This document shows positions 1-9,385 of a stretch of 64,000 bases of DNA, one piece after another. This DNA comes from Leptospira kemamanensis (GTDB taxonomy: Bacteria; Spirochaetota; Leptospiria; Leptospirales; Leptospiraceae): positions 62,001 to 126,000 of the forward strand of contig NZ_RQGG01000028.1 in assembly GCF_004769665.1 (NCBI RefSeq), in the 5' to 3' direction. The position numbers were made by a program, and so were the translations under genes. Below the pieces are notes generated by a model. That model made no database searches, was not told the DNA's origin, and saw only the letters and a program-made list of their open reading frames with translations. The first letter of the stretch is position 1; the number at the start of each line of letters is the position of its first letter.

Positions 1-842
1 TCTCTTGCTTGTGTATTTCGGTTCTTCGCGTGATCTTTGATGGAGTCTTGTAATAAAGCGGCAGAAGCAAGTCTTGCTGCTTTGATTTTTTCATCAGCGG
101 ATTTTAGTTTTCCTGCTTGGATGTCTTCTCTTGCAGAAGCGATTCTAGCTTTTTCTTCATCAATGGCTGGGTTTCCCGCTTTTGAATACGATGCTGCTTT
201 ATCTAGGAGTGCGTCTACTTCATCAGCTGACTTCACAAGTGATCCACCTGATTTTTCAAGTGCTACTTTTTTTGCGTCAGAACTGATTTTAGATGCTTCT
301 TGGAATTGGTTATGAGCATCTTCATATTCTTGCAAAGCAACAGTTCGTTTTACTTCTTTTGCTGTTTCATCTTTGTCTTCACGTAAATAAGAAGCAAGGC
401 TTGCATCAGCTTGCGCTAATTTAGTTTCCCCTGCATCTCTTGCAGCTACTGCTTTTTTGTATTCTTCAGGAGTGTATTCAGAAGCATAGGCTTCGTCTGC
501 AGCATCAATGGCCGCCACTGCTTCTTCACGAGATTTTGCAGCTAACTTAGGTAATGTTTTCTCAAGAGCATCGTATGCTTTTGAAATTGCATAATCTGCA
601 CTCTTTTTGGAGTCAGATGCTTTTTCTTCAGCGGCAAATTCATTGGCAGAAACTAAACTTTTTTTAGCTTCGCTGAATTCTTCAGGGGCAAATTCTTCGG
701 CGGAAAGTCTTTCTGCTCGTTCCACTTGTGATTTCGCTAACGCGAGTTCTTTGAGTGGTAGTTCTTGTGCGCAGTTTACAAATCCTGCTGAGAACAATAC
801 CAAAGCGGAGAGAAAGACTGATGTCTTTTTCTTTTTTAACAT
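1..842 (-). CDS. LruA/LipL71-like lipoprotein, N-terminal part (runs off window)
   Basis: The reading frame is open from an ATG at 842 to the window edge, so about 280 N-terminal residues are visible and the C-terminus is missing. It begins with a lysine-rich n-region and a hydrophobic stretch ending in FVNC, a lipobox with Cys24, so the product should be an exported lipoprotein. The rest is rich in Ala, Lys and Glu with repeating helical units (for example ERLSAEEFAPEEF and DEAYASEYTPEEY), typical of DUF4398-like coiled-coil lipoproteins. The repeat wording resembles the Leptospira uveitis-associated lipoprotein LruA (LipL71), which ends in a LysM domain. That end would lie outside the window, so the assignment is by resemblance only. 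An AAGGAG ribosome site lies at 849-854. It follows the STAS gene on the same strand. Confidence 0.6.
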   Translation of the reverse strand, partial: MLKKKKTSVFLSALVLFSAGFVNCAQELPLKELALAKSQVERAERLSAEEFAPEEFSEAKKSLVSANEFAAEEKASDSKKSADYAISKAYDALEKTLPKLAAKSREEAVAAIDAADEAYASEYTPEEYKKAVAARDAGETKLAQADASLASYLREDKDETAKEVKRTVALQEYEDAHNQFQEASKISSDAKKVALEKSGGSLVKSADEVDALLDKAASYSKAGNPAIDEEKARIASAREDIQAGKLKSADEKIKAARLASAALLQDSIKDHAKNRNTQAR

Positions 843-905
843 AACAAACTCCTTAATGTTTGGTAGGGGGGATTGTAAGAGAGAAGCGCAAATACGCTTC
901 CCCTA

Positions 906-1242
906 TTATTTGAAAGCAGTAACTGCTTCGTCTTCGCTGTCGAAAATTTCAAAAAATGAAGTCAACTTAGTGAGTTCAAATACTTTTCGAACAGAACCTG
1001 CTACGTTGATGATTTTTAATCCACCTTGGTATTTTTTCAGGTTGGACAAACTTGAAATTAAAGCTCCAATTCCGGAAGAGTCGATGTAAGATACCTTCTC
1101 GAGATTGATGACGATGCAATACCTTTTGTTCTTCGATCAATTTGGCGATTACATCCTTGATCTCAGGCGCGTTATAAAGGTCGATTTCCCCGTTAATATC
1201 GAGTACTACGATTTTATCTTTTTCCCTTCTGGTGATTTCCAT
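906..1242 (-). pseudogene. STAS-domain anti-sigma factor antagonist, single-base frameshift
   Basis: This gene would encode a SpoIIAA/RsbV-type STAS protein of 111 residues, which in partner switching binds an RsbW-type kinase and frees a sigma factor. The N-terminal 39 residues (MEITRREKDKIVVLDINGEI, then YNAPEIKDVIAKLIEEQK) are in one frame. The rest lies in another frame that ends at 906 and includes YCIVINLEKVSYIDSSGIGAL. That stretch carries the DSSG motif whose Ser is the usual phosphorylation site. The frame changes near 1118-1130, at a TTTT run (1124-1127, AAAA in the mRNA), and the 337-base length is one more than a multiple of three. Removing one base restores the full STAS fold. 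As written the product would be a truncated protein of 88 residues. A sequencing error, a real lesion or a +1 slip are all possible. Confidence 0.8.
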
Positions 1243-1335
1243 GTGTGTCTAGAGACTCCTCAATGAAGCTACAATCAATGTAGAAATGACGGTACAATCA
1301 CATTCAAAAAAAATGGGTACGTCAACCTAATAATT

Positions 1336-2451
1336 TTAGCTACCAAACAAATTTTTCCAATGCGCATAAAAGTCTCGAAAATTGCCTATTTCTATGGACT
1401 TTCGCATCTTTTCCATGAAGCTTTGCATAAAAAATAAATTATGGTAGGTAGATAAGGAAAAGGCGGTTAATTCCTTTACCTTATGTAAGTGGCGAATGTA
1501 ACCAAGACTATATGTTTTGCAAACCTTACAGCCACATTCGGGATCAATGGGTGCATCACTGAGCCTATGGGATTCATTTCGTAAATTGAGTTTGCCATTG
1601 GAGGTGAATACTTGCCCATTCCGAGCATTCCTTGTGGGAAGTACACAATCAAACATATCAATCCCGTTTTTCACGCCCTCTAGGATGTCTACCACGGTTC
1701 CCACACCCATCAGGTATCTAGGCCTCGCCTTGTCCAAATGAGGGGCCATACATTCTAAAATCCGAATGTATTCAGGCCTTGGTTCCCCCACACTCAAACC
1801 GCCGATGGCAATTCCCGGAAAATTGATTTTTTGTAAGGTTTCTAAACTCCGAAGGCGGAGGGTTTCATTCACCCCACCTTGGACAATGGGGAATACATTT
1901 TGCCCATTTGGATTCTCCATCCAATAGGCATAGGACTCCTTGGCCCACCTGTGAGTCCGATCTAATGCAAGTTCCAGCCGTTTCGTATCACTTCCATACG
2001 GGGCACAATCATCAAGGACCATCATGATGTCCGATCCAATGGACCTTTGCATATCAATCACAGATGTTGGAGTGAATTTATGGTAACTCCCATCGATATG
2101 AGATTGGAAACGAACGCCGTCTTCCTCAAACTTAAACAAACTGGCAAGGCTAAACACCTGAAAACCACCTGAGTCGGTAAGAAGAGCCTTTTTATAGGAC
2201 ATGAAGTTTTTTAAACCATGGAAATGATCAAAAACCTCTTTGCCTGGTTTTAAATAGAGGTGATACGTATTGGCAAGGATTAAATTGTAACCTAGCTCAT
2301 CAATATCTTCCGAGGTAAGTGATTTGATGCTACCACGGGTTCCCACAGGCATAAAAATCGGAGTTTGGATTTCGATGCCATTTAGAATTAACGTACCAGT
2401 CCTTGCATAAGAACCAGTATCATGTGTTCCTTCTTTAAAAATAGAAGTCAC
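1336..2451 (-). CDS. tgt: Queuine tRNA-ribosyltransferase
   Basis: Bacterial Tgt exchanges guanine at position 34 of GUN-anticodon tRNAs for preQ1, the base-insertion step of queuosine synthesis. Visible marks are the [16 protein letters not shown] start of the barrel, the substrate-site segment [13 protein letters not shown], the [14 protein letters not shown] segment with the nucleophilic Asp, and the C-terminal zinc motif [17 protein letters not shown] with its later His. I chose the GTG at 2451, giving about 371 residues as usual for the family. A longer ATG reading starts at 2493 but would add residues the family lacks. The GTG overlaps the fur stop as TAGTG, so the two genes are probably translationally coupled. 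No clear Shine-Dalgarno sequence is seen before the GTG. Confidence 0.95.
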   Translation of the reverse strand: MTSIFKEGTHDTGSYARTGTLILNGIEIQTPIFMPVGTRGSIKSLTSEDIDELGYNLILANTYHLYLKPGKEVFDHFHGLKNFMSYKKALLTDSGGFQVFSLASLFKFEEDGVRFQSHIDGSYHKFTPTSVIDMQRSIGSDIMMVLDDCAPYGSDTKRLELALDRTHRWAKESYAYWMENPNGQNVFPIVQGGVNETLRLRSLETLQKINFPGIAIGGLSVGEPRPEYIRILECMAPHLDKARPRYLMGVGTVVDILEGVKNGIDMFDCVLPTRNARNGQVFTSNGKLNLRNESHRLSDAPIDPECGCKVCKTYSLGYIRHLHKVKELTAFSLSTYHNLFFMQSFMEKMRKSIEIGNFRDFYAHWKNLFGS

Positions 2452-2930
2452 TATTTTTTGTTTTTGTGTTCGCAGGTTGCAAAGTTTAAACAATTCCCAA
2501 AAATATTCAAACTATGCCCAGTGATGGTGAACCCATTTTCAGAAGCTGCTTTGTTTTGTAATTCTTCAATGCGTTCATCGATGAATTCGACAATCCGCCC
2601 ACATTGCATACAGATGATATGATCATGGTGTTCATGACCAATGATGTGTTCGTAGTATTTGTAATCTTTACCAAAATCATGTTCTTCCAGTAGGCCCGCT
2701 TCCACCATAATTGCTAAAATTCGGTAGATAGTCGCTTTGGAGATTCGATCCTTATTGTCTTTTAATTCGTCGAGTAATCCTTCTGCTGTAAAATGATTAT
2801 GACTAGAAAAGATCTTTTGTGCAACTAACAGACGTTGGTTGGTTATTTTTAAACCTTTTTCTTTGAGATACTCTTCAAACGCGAGCATCTCTTTTTTTGT
2901 GTCTTCATGGGAAATAGGATCGTTTTGCAA
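2451..2930 (-). CDS. Fur-family metal-dependent transcriptional regulator
   Basis: A 159-residue protein with the Fur architecture. The winged-helix region covers about residues 20-90 ([14 protein letters not shown] and [20 protein letters not shown]). A dimerisation/metal domain begins at the histidine-rich [22 protein letters not shown]. The CxxC pair of a structural zinc site is present (CMQCG), and two further Cys lie near the end ([11 protein letters not shown]). These features fit Fur or a close paralogue such as Zur; PerR is less likely but cannot be excluded from sequence alone. It probably represses metal-uptake genes when loaded with metal. The gene lies between an LptE-like gene and tgt on the same strand and overlaps tgt by one base. 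No operator could be assigned with confidence. Confidence 0.9.
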   Translation of the reverse strand: MQNDPISHEDTKKEMLAFEEYLKEKGLKITNQRLLVAQKIFSSHNHFTAEGLLDELKDNKDRISKATIYRILAIMVEAGLLEEHDFGKDYKYYEHIIGHEHHDHIICMQCGRIVEFIDERIEELQNKAASENGFTITGHSLNIFGNCLNFATCEHKNKK

Positions 2931-2952
2931 GGGTTATCTCCTAATTACTATC

Positions 2953-3504
2953 TTAATTCAATACACCAGAAAGCGAATAATACCAAGCTCTTTCTGCTTC
3001 TTCAGCGATTCGAAGCGCCATCACCCGTAACAAACGGTTTTGTGCTTCGAGTTCCGATTCTCGAAATCCAATTTGAGTGGAAAAGTGCACTCTTCCTGGA
3101 ATCTCACTCCGTTCCATTGGAATTTTGACTCCTGTATCGGCTTCGATGATCTCCACCCGAGTCACAACGAACAATTCGGAGGTGATTTGTTGGTCAGCCA
3201 AATCCATTAAATCCCCTACCTGTTGGTAGTGGACAATCTCTGCATACAATCGGTATTTCGCGAGAGTTTTTTCCCGAGTGGTGATGAACCTTCCCCTACG
3301 GTCGATTTCTTCCATAATCATTTGGGTGAGTCGTGTATGCATTCCTGGGGAATAGGTATTGTTTCTCACATTTTGAATGTAAATCAAACGTTTGGAATCG
3401 GGGATGGGGACTCCGTCAATCTTCGGAGGCCGGCCTGGTTCTTTTGAAAAAAAAGCACACCCAGACACAAGAAGGATAAAAATTAAAACAACACCTTGTT
3501 TCAT
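2953..3504 (-). CDS. LptE-like outer-membrane lipoprotein
   Basis: A 183-residue protein with a lipoprotein signal (MKQGVVLIFILLVSGC, Cys16). The mature part contains IYIQNVRNNTYSPGMHTRLTQ, then MIMEEIDRRGRFITT, followed by a strand-rich section on an extracytoplasmic, multi-strand pattern (AEIVHYQQVG, VVTRVEIIEADTGVKI). This follows the LptE/RlpB family layout, in which a conserved NNT-type segment precedes a helix ending in an RGRF-like motif. LptE plugs the LptD channel and helps place lipopolysaccharide in the outer membrane, a fitting role since Leptospira makes LPS. It sits 22 bp upstream of fur on the same strand. The family call rests on motif pattern and length, so LptE-like is safer than a firm gene name. 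Confidence 0.65.
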   Translation of the reverse strand: MKQGVVLIFILLVSGCAFFSKEPGRPPKIDGVPIPDSKRLIYIQNVRNNTYSPGMHTRLTQMIMEEIDRRGRFITTREKTLAKYRLYAEIVHYQQVGDLMDLADQQITSELFVVTRVEIIEADTGVKIPMERSEIPGRVHFSTQIGFRESELEAQNRLLRVMALRIAEEAERAWYYSLSGVLN

Positions 3505-3628
3505 TTGAAATTGTTCCCTGTCATACTAGGTCCCAAGTCTAGATTGTCAAGGGAATCGATGGGTTAGGATTTTCTTCTTTCGCCAAGGAAAGGCATGACA
3601 AAGCAAGTGGGCGGTTTCTACTTTTCCC

Positions 3629-5440
3629 ATGCAGTTGGCAAAGTTATGTTTTCCTCTCCTTTCCCTACTCTTTTTTCCAAACATCCTACTTTCGGATTCC
3701 AAAATTCCAGACATCCCTCATCGCGATGTAGGTTTTCCTTTGCCCTATTTTTCACCTGTTTCGGGAACTTTTGCTGAAATTAGAAATCACAACTTACATT
3801 TAGGATCAGACTTTAAATCCTATGGATTAAATGGTCATAATATCTTAGCCACCTTTGATGGGTATGTCGAAGAAATCAGTTATTCCAAAACGGGATACGG
3901 ACTTTCTTTAAATTTATACAATCCAAAATATAAAATCAAATCTAAGTATGCCCACTTACATTCCTTTGGCGGAACTCTTGTCGAATTAGAACTTTTGAGA
4001 CGAGCTTTATTACTTATGGGAGATCCCACTGGCTTCCAACTGAAACTCCCCGCCGGAATGTTTTCTACTAAAAAAGGAAACGCCATTGGAAAAACAGGGG
4101 AAACAGGTTCTGGCCCACCTCACTTACATTTGGAATTCCGTTCGGAAAAAGGGACCATCAATCCACTCTACTTTTCTGAGATTCACCAAAAGGATGTAAC
4201 TCCTCCGACGATTCTTTCTATGTTTCTCGAAGGGGATAGTTTAGAAAAACCAATGTTTCTCTCCGCAAAAGAAATCGGGAAAGGAAAGTTTGAACTCGTT
4301 ACTGAAACTGGCGAAAGTTTTACTTCCATCCAACTAACAGGAAAAGTGCGAATTCGATTGAGTGGATATGACAAAATTCGTTCTCGGAACAAAAACAATG
4401 TGTATGGAATGGATTTGGAAGTGAATGGGAAAACGGTTTTCACAAGAAATTTTGATTTTTTATCCTTTGAAGAAAAATCACAAAAACACCAATTTTACGA
4501 CATCAATCGATCCTCTTTATCACCTCCCGTTTATTTTTATCATATGTATGAGCAACCAAAACTCTTTAAAGAGGAAGGAAACTCACTTGATTTAAACCAA
4601 TTCCCCAAAAATGAAAAAATCCAAATCCAAGCATCCCTACGTGATGCCACGGGAAACAAATCCTCTGTATACTTTACCATTCTCCACGAAGAACCACACA
4701 AAGACCTTAGTACCAAACAAGTTTCGAAACGAACTGGAAACAAATACAAATCCTCCGACGGAGTGATCACTCTCGATTTAACAAAAGCAGAAGTATCTGG
4801 GGATGGAAATTTACTCATCACAGAGATCCAAGAAAAAGACATATCTTTCAAAATTCCGAAAGGTCTTCCCCTCAAAGGAAAAATTTACCAAGTTGAAACA
4901 AAACGAATGAGTTGGAAAGGAGAAGGACTGGGTGAAATGAATTTAGGTTACACACCTTCCATCAAAGATTCCTTATATTTTTATGATGTATCCATCGGAA
5001 AATTCCAAGGTGTTCAACCAAAACGAAAACCAGGTGGGTTTAGTTATAAACTCACTAAGTTAGGTTATCTAATGGTGTTGTCTGATGAAACTCCCCCTAC
5101 TGTTTTCCCAATGACATCTATTGCCCGATACATCGAACTTCCAGAAGTGAGAAATCATTGTATGGAAGAAAAATATTACGGATTATCGGATACGGGAAGT
5201 GGATTTAAAACGAATGTAGAACTTTTGTTAGATGGACAAAGTTTTCCTTATGAATATGATCCAGACCGAAGTGCCATCCGAGTTTTGATTCCGAAGAGCC
5301 TACAAAAAGAAAGGCCTTATCTTCTTTTGGAAGTTAAGGCCTCTGATTTTGCCGGAAATGTTTCCGAACCGTTTGTGGATCTAATTTCTACGAATGGTTG
5401 GAAGGAAGACCTTCAGGCTTCCTGTCCAGTCATCGAGTAA
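3629..5440 (+). CDS. Exported M23 (LytM-type) metallopeptidase
   Basis: A 603-residue protein with a signal peptide (MQLAKLCFPLLSLLFFPNIL) and an N-terminal LytM/M23 domain at about residues 40-175. The zinc ligands are present: His57 and Asp61 in HLGSDF, and His167 in PHLHLEF (HxH, His165/His167), with YAHLH at 107-111 giving the catalytic His. It should therefore be an active endopeptidase acting on peptidoglycan cross-links in the periplasm. The remaining 420 residues are beta-rich (strand repeats such as SGYDKIRSR and TPPTILSMFLEG) and resemble immunoglobulin-like wall or partner-binding regions; I could not assign a family. It stands alone on the plus strand and its 3' end overlaps the convergent GreA-domain gene by 28 bp. 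No good ribosome site is seen before the chosen ATG. Confidence 0.85.
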   Translation: MQLAKLCFPLLSLLFFPNILLSDSKIPDIPHRDVGFPLPYFSPVSGTFAEIRNHNLHLGSDFKSYGLNGHNILATFDGYVEEISYSKTGYGLSLNLYNPKYKIKSKYAHLHSFGGTLVELELLRRALLLMGDPTGFQLKLPAGMFSTKKGNAIGKTGETGSGPPHLHLEFRSEKGTINPLYFSEIHQKDVTPPTILSMFLEGDSLEKPMFLSAKEIGKGKFELVTETGESFTSIQLTGKVRIRLSGYDKIRSRNKNNVYGMDLEVNGKTVFTRNFDFLSFEEKSQKHQFYDINRSSLSPPVYFYHMYEQPKLFKEEGNSLDLNQFPKNEKIQIQASLRDATGNKSSVYFTILHEEPHKDLSTKQVSKRTGNKYKSSDGVITLDLTKAEVSGDGNLLITEIQEKDISFKIPKGLPLKGKIYQVETKRMSWKGEGLGEMNLGYTPSIKDSLYFYDVSIGKFQGVQPKRKPGGFSYKLTKLGYLMVLSDETPPTVFPMTSIARYIELPEVRNHCMEEKYYGLSDTGSGFKTNVELLLDGQSFPYEYDPDRSAIRVLIPKSLQKERPYLLLEVKASDFAGNVSEPFVDLISTNGWKEDLQASCPVIE

Positions 5441-8178
5441 CGAGCGATATCCAAAACTTCGTAAACAGTTTCTGTTGCACCGAAAACGAGTGTTGCTTCA
5501 TTTCCAGTGTGTTTACCAAGTAAAGACTTCGCAAGTGGTGATTGGTAGGAGATGATATTTTTTTCAGTATCAGCATCCCAAGCACCTAAGATGGAGTAAG
5601 TGACGACTTCTCCTGTTTGTTTGTTTTTCAAACGAACAGTGGTTCCGATCCCTACTTTTTCTGCTTTGACATCACTTAGATCTAAGATACGAGCACTTTT
5701 GAGTTCTGCTTCCAAACGTTTGATGGCTGCTTGGAGCTGTGCTTGTTTTTCCATAGCAGCTTTGTATTCTGCGTTTTCTCGTAAGTCCCCTTTTTCTTGG
5801 GCCTCTCCGATATCACGAGAGTTTTCAGCCATTTCCACATTCACAAGGTGTTCAAACTCGAGTTTTTTCGCATTGAAAGCTCGTCTTGTCACAAGCACCA
5901 CATCGTGAGGTAGGTTTGCTAATGGATCATCATCTGCATCTTCTTCAGAGTCATACTCATCCCAAACAATGTTTGGTTTCACTTCATTGATAAGAGCATA
6001 CAATTGGTCTTTTTCTAAATCAGTGACATATGGCACTTCTTTGAAAAGAGCAAATAGTTTTCGAACATACTCATCGTCAGCGTTGGTTAAGATGTCACGG
6101 AGAAGGCTATTGTCTTTTCCGAACAAAATGTCCATCGCTTGGTTTTTGAGTTTGGTTCCCTTGTCTTCAATTTTAGCAAGAGGTTTTAAGATACGGAAAA
6201 CTCGGAGAACCAAGTCTTCTTCACTCACCTTTAACCAATCAAATTTCCAAGTATGAGATAAAATCGATTTTGCGACCCAAAGGAAGACTTCAGGATTTTC
6301 TTTGGATTTGTTACTCACAGTCTCAACAAACAAATTGAGTTCTGCATACTTTTCGTCCGCTACCAAGTTTTGGAAAACCGAACGGTTTACCTTTACAGGA
6401 ACTTCGAAAAGGAGACCAATGAGGATATTGATTGCTTCCAGATGGTGATCACGGATCAGATCTTTAAATCCTTTTTTAATATCCGTGTTTTCCAAAGCTT
6501 TGGAAATCTTAAGAGCATCATCTTTTGTTAATGTTTGAATCAGCGTTTTTAACTCAGGCTCACGGATTTTATGAGAAAACTCTTCCGTTGGCCAAGCCTT
6601 CCCAGCTTCTTCCAAATAAAGGTAAGCAGAAATTTTACGAATGATATCTCTCGCTGATTCTTCTTCCACATAATGGGAGATAAAAAATTCACCAGCTTCT
6701 GCAGCTTCATCTGAATCTCGCACTGCTTCCATGGCAATTTCTAACTTTTTATTCACATCAGTAGTGGCTTGGAATTTTTGAGTGAGGGTTTCCGAGTGAG
6801 TGATTGGTTTCTCATGATAAACCACTTCATCTTTTTTCTTCGGATTCATTCCGATGTTCGCTTCTTTTTTAAGAACCGATTTCACCTTCGCCCACCATTT
6901 TGACCACTCATCTGCTTTTAAGAATGTACCTATGAGTTCATTCTTCATGTCAGAGATTAACATTTTGTTTTCGTAAGACTTGAGCAGTTGTTTTAAAAAC
7001 TCTGCCAAGTTTTCTTGGAACATGGTTGTGATTGCTTTTCTATCTTCGAAGTGTTGCACCCAAATATGATCTTTCTTGAGAGGTTTCAAAGAAGTGATCG
7101 CCATTTGAATGGAAAGTTTATGATCTTTCTTTTCTTCAAAATCAACAAAGATTGAATCTCCCGTTTGAGAGATGGATGTGATTTTACCAACACCCCAGTT
7201 TCTATGCATGACATAGTTACCTGTATCAAAAACAATGTTACGTTCAAAGTTTGTGATACAAAGTTTTACTGGTTTACGGTTGTTCCCGAGTTCACTCATT
7301 TTAAGGAAATCTTCGAGTAACGAGTGTGCTACGTATTTTTGTTTGTAAGAACGAATGAGTTCGTTACGTGCTTTTTGAGAAGCAGGTTCGTGTTCTAAGA
7401 TTTTTTTGAGGAAGTAGATCACATGATCCCAATCTTCCATCGCCTTAAATGGCTCAACGATTGGGTAAAGAAGACCAACTAACCGAGTTTTCTCTCTTTG
7501 GCCGAGTAAAATCCTTTCGATTTTATCAAAGAAAGAAACGTCTTCATAATTATTTTGAACGATGGTAGGCCAAATTTCTTCCATCGGAACGTATTCTTTG
7601 TTTTTCGCGTACATCTCAACTGCGAGTTTGAGATAAGACATCGCTTTTGGTTTGTCTTCTTCCATAATGGAGAATCCATACTTCTTAGCGATCTCAGGGT
7701 TTTTGCGGTCTTGTTTGGCTAACTTTTCTAAAACAACTTTGAGTTCTTTATTTTTTTTGAGTTTATCAAGAGCTTCTGCTTTGACTCGTAGAGCAAGTCT
7801 ATGGTCGCCAAAACGTAAAATAGAGTCAGTGATATATTCGATGATCGTCCATTTTGCATGAGCTTTAAACGCATCCAAAATATTTTTCACCAAATTCGCA
7901 TCTCCCATGGAATCTTCCATGAAGGATATGATCATTAACATGTATTTGGCGGAGATTGATTCAGGGTGTTCTTTGAAATGATCTTCGATTTTTTGTTTAG
8001 CTTCCGCTAAACGATTTTCTGCCTTGTATGCATCAATGACATCGTCATAGATTTTGAATTTAGAAACGGGCACCGTTCCTGCATCAGCACGAACATAAAT
8101 TTCCTCATTAAATAGAGGTGTTAGTTTGTCGTTTTCGGCAATTTTGTTTGATTTGTCTTCGGTAATAGTCTCAGGCAT
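5413..8178 (-). CDS. greA: Giant GreA-domain transcription elongation factor
   Basis: The C-terminal ~160 residues of this 921-residue protein are a complete GreA/GreB module. A long coiled coil carries the tip motif GDLRENAEYKAAME, whose acidic Asp and Glu enter the RNA polymerase secondary channel and stimulate cleavage of backtracked transcripts. It is followed by the globular FKBP-like domain (VGIGTTVRLKNKQTGEVVTY). The ~750 residues before it look alpha-helical and repeat-like (YKAENRLAEAKQKIEDHF is TPR-like), with a short beta module near 325-375 (NYVMHRNWGVGKITSISQ) that resembles a CarD/Tudor-like RNAP-binding fold. GreA is usually about 158 residues; large GreA proteins are known from Borrelia and Treponema. 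It is an isolated gene, convergent with the M23 gene. Confidence 0.9.
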   Translation of the reverse strand: MPETITEDKSNKIAENDKLTPLFNEEIYVRADAGTVPVSKFKIYDDVIDAYKAENRLAEAKQKIEDHFKEHPESISAKYMLMIISFMEDSMGDANLVKNILDAFKAHAKWTIIEYITDSILRFGDHRLALRVKAEALDKLKKNKELKVVLEKLAKQDRKNPEIAKKYGFSIMEEDKPKAMSYLKLAVEMYAKNKEYVPMEEIWPTIVQNNYEDVSFFDKIERILLGQREKTRLVGLLYPIVEPFKAMEDWDHVIYFLKKILEHEPASQKARNELIRSYKQKYVAHSLLEDFLKMSELGNNRKPVKLCITNFERNIVFDTGNYVMHRNWGVGKITSISQTGDSIFVDFEEKKDHKLSIQMAITSLKPLKKDHIWVQHFEDRKAITTMFQENLAEFLKQLLKSYENKMLISDMKNELIGTFLKADEWSKWWAKVKSVLKKEANIGMNPKKKDEVVYHEKPITHSETLTQKFQATTDVNKKLEIAMEAVRDSDEAAEAGEFFISHYVEEESARDIIRKISAYLYLEEAGKAWPTEEFSHKIREPELKTLIQTLTKDDALKISKALENTDIKKGFKDLIRDHHLEAINILIGLLFEVPVKVNRSVFQNLVADEKYAELNLFVETVSNKSKENPEVFLWVAKSILSHTWKFDWLKVSEEDLVLRVFRILKPLAKIEDKGTKLKNQAMDILFGKDNSLLRDILTNADDEYVRKLFALFKEVPYVTDLEKDQLYALINEVKPNIVWDEYDSEEDADDDPLANLPHDVVLVTRRAFNAKKLEFEHLVNVEMAENSRDIGEAQEKGDLRENAEYKAAMEKQAQLQAAIKRLEAELKSARILDLSDVKAEKVGIGTTVRLKNKQTGEVVTYSILGAWDADTEKNIISYQSPLAKSLLGKHTGNEATLVFGATETVYEVLDIARYSMTGQEA

Positions 8179-8317
8179 GAAAAGAATCTCCCTCTTCGTA
8201 TTTCCAATAAAGGGTGTTCATAGTTCCTATAAAGTTGTTACGGTAAATTTAGCGATGAATCCGCGAAAAGAACAGTCCTAGGGTTCATTTTCCAGGTCCG
8301 TTCGATTCTGTAAAGCC

Positions 8318-8345
8318 AAAAAACCCAGCCGATTAGCTGGGTTTT
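8318..8345 (-). terminator. Rho-independent terminator after flaA1
   Basis: A perfect 10-bp inverted repeat (AAAACCCAGC at 8320-8329 and GCTGGGTTTT at 8336-8345, six-base loop) lies 38 bp beyond the flaA1 stop. On the minus strand the stem runs into six consecutive T residues, the classic intrinsic terminator. It should end the flaA transcript before the greA promoter region. Confidence 0.85.
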
Positions 8346-8382
8346 CCTGGTCCAAGTAGATTCCCTTGGAGTGAAAAGGGAT

Positions 8383-9369
8383 CTATTTGTTTTGAGAAGA
8401 ACCGTTACTTCCCCCACAATCACGCACTTTTGCGCCTGTGGAGATCGCTCCCGATTTTTGAAGCATTTGCTCCAATTTCACTTTGTTTTTGCAATCCTCT
8501 TCATCAAAGTCAAGGTTTGCTCCATCAAAGTGAACTTCAAATGTATCCGCAAGGACACGAAGTTCATCGAAGAAAAGATATACAGTCTCAGGTCCAGTAT
8601 TTGTGCGAGAACGAATTTTGAATTGTTTGAAAATCAAGTTCCGAGTCGCAGGGAAAGCATTCGCTTCCTGTGGAATTCCTGGAGGGATTGTGATATGAAG
8701 AGGTCTCCAACCCACAAAGTCAAGGGATCCAAAAGGGAAGATATGGCTATTGCCATTATGGTCTTCTAACCAACCTTCTAAGTCATACTCGTTTCCACGA
8801 CCAAGAACCCAAACGGAAATGGCTTTCACGTTACCAGGTGCTTCAATACCATACACTTTTTCCAATTTCTTTTTGTTGTCTGCATCGATGTAAGGACGAG
8901 CTCTTGTGATTTCATATTCAGGAGCACGTGGAGGACGAACCGTTACCACGTTGTTTCCTGGGAAAGTGAATTGGAATTTGACTGCTAAAACTTTTGCATT
9001 GCCTGCATCTACGTTTTTCACGTCACCAGGTTTTCCTGGAACCAATTTCACTTCTCTCATGACAAGTGGTGACTTCGCTGGGTCATTGAGGACTGGTGAA
9101 TACTTGTTGTTTTCATCAAACTTCATGTCTCCAGAACCATCTTTGTTCACACCGTCTTTGTCAGTGAATACTTCCCAACCATATGGTGCAGAAGAAACAG
9201 GATTGTCCCATGATTCAATTGTAATGGCTTTTAATTCAAAAGCACCAATATCGTTTCCAACCGGTGTTGCCACTCCATTGGATACTTTGTATTGTGCTTG
9301 TGCAAAACCGATAAGTGCAACCGAGCTTAGCGCTAATAAAGTTAGGATTTTTGTTTTTTTGTTTTCCAT
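8383..9369 (-). CDS. flaA1: Flagellar filament sheath protein FlaA1
   Basis: A 328-residue FlaA-family protein. FlaA proteins coat the FlaB core of spirochaete periplasmic flagella and shape filament curvature and motility. A Sec signal is present ([25 protein letters not shown]). FlaA-type segments include [55 protein letters not shown] and [19 protein letters not shown]. The last 40 residues hold two Cys and an SNGSSQNK tail. A good AAGGA site precedes the ATG. Leptospira has two adjacent flaA genes; from length and order (longer, downstream) I assign this one as flaA1. The numbering is from memory of the Leptospira literature and less certain than the family. It is second or third in an operon with flaA2 and a PUR-like gene. 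Confidence 0.88.
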   Translation of the reverse strand: MENKKTKILTLLALSSVALIGFAQAQYKVSNGVATPVGNDIGAFELKAITIESWDNPVSSAPYGWEVFTDKDGVNKDGSGDMKFDENNKYSPVLNDPAKSPLVMREVKLVPGKPGDVKNVDAGNAKVLAVKFQFTFPGNNVVTVRPPRAPEYEITRARPYIDADNKKKLEKVYGIEAPGNVKAISVWVLGRGNEYDLEGWLEDHNGNSHIFPFGSLDFVGWRPLHITIPPGIPQEANAFPATRNLIFKQFKIRSRTNTGPETVYLFFDELRVLADTFEVHFDGANLDFDEEDCKNKVKLEQMLQKSGAISTGAKVRDCGGSNGSSQNK

Positions 9370-9385
9370 TGTTCCTTTCTCCCGC

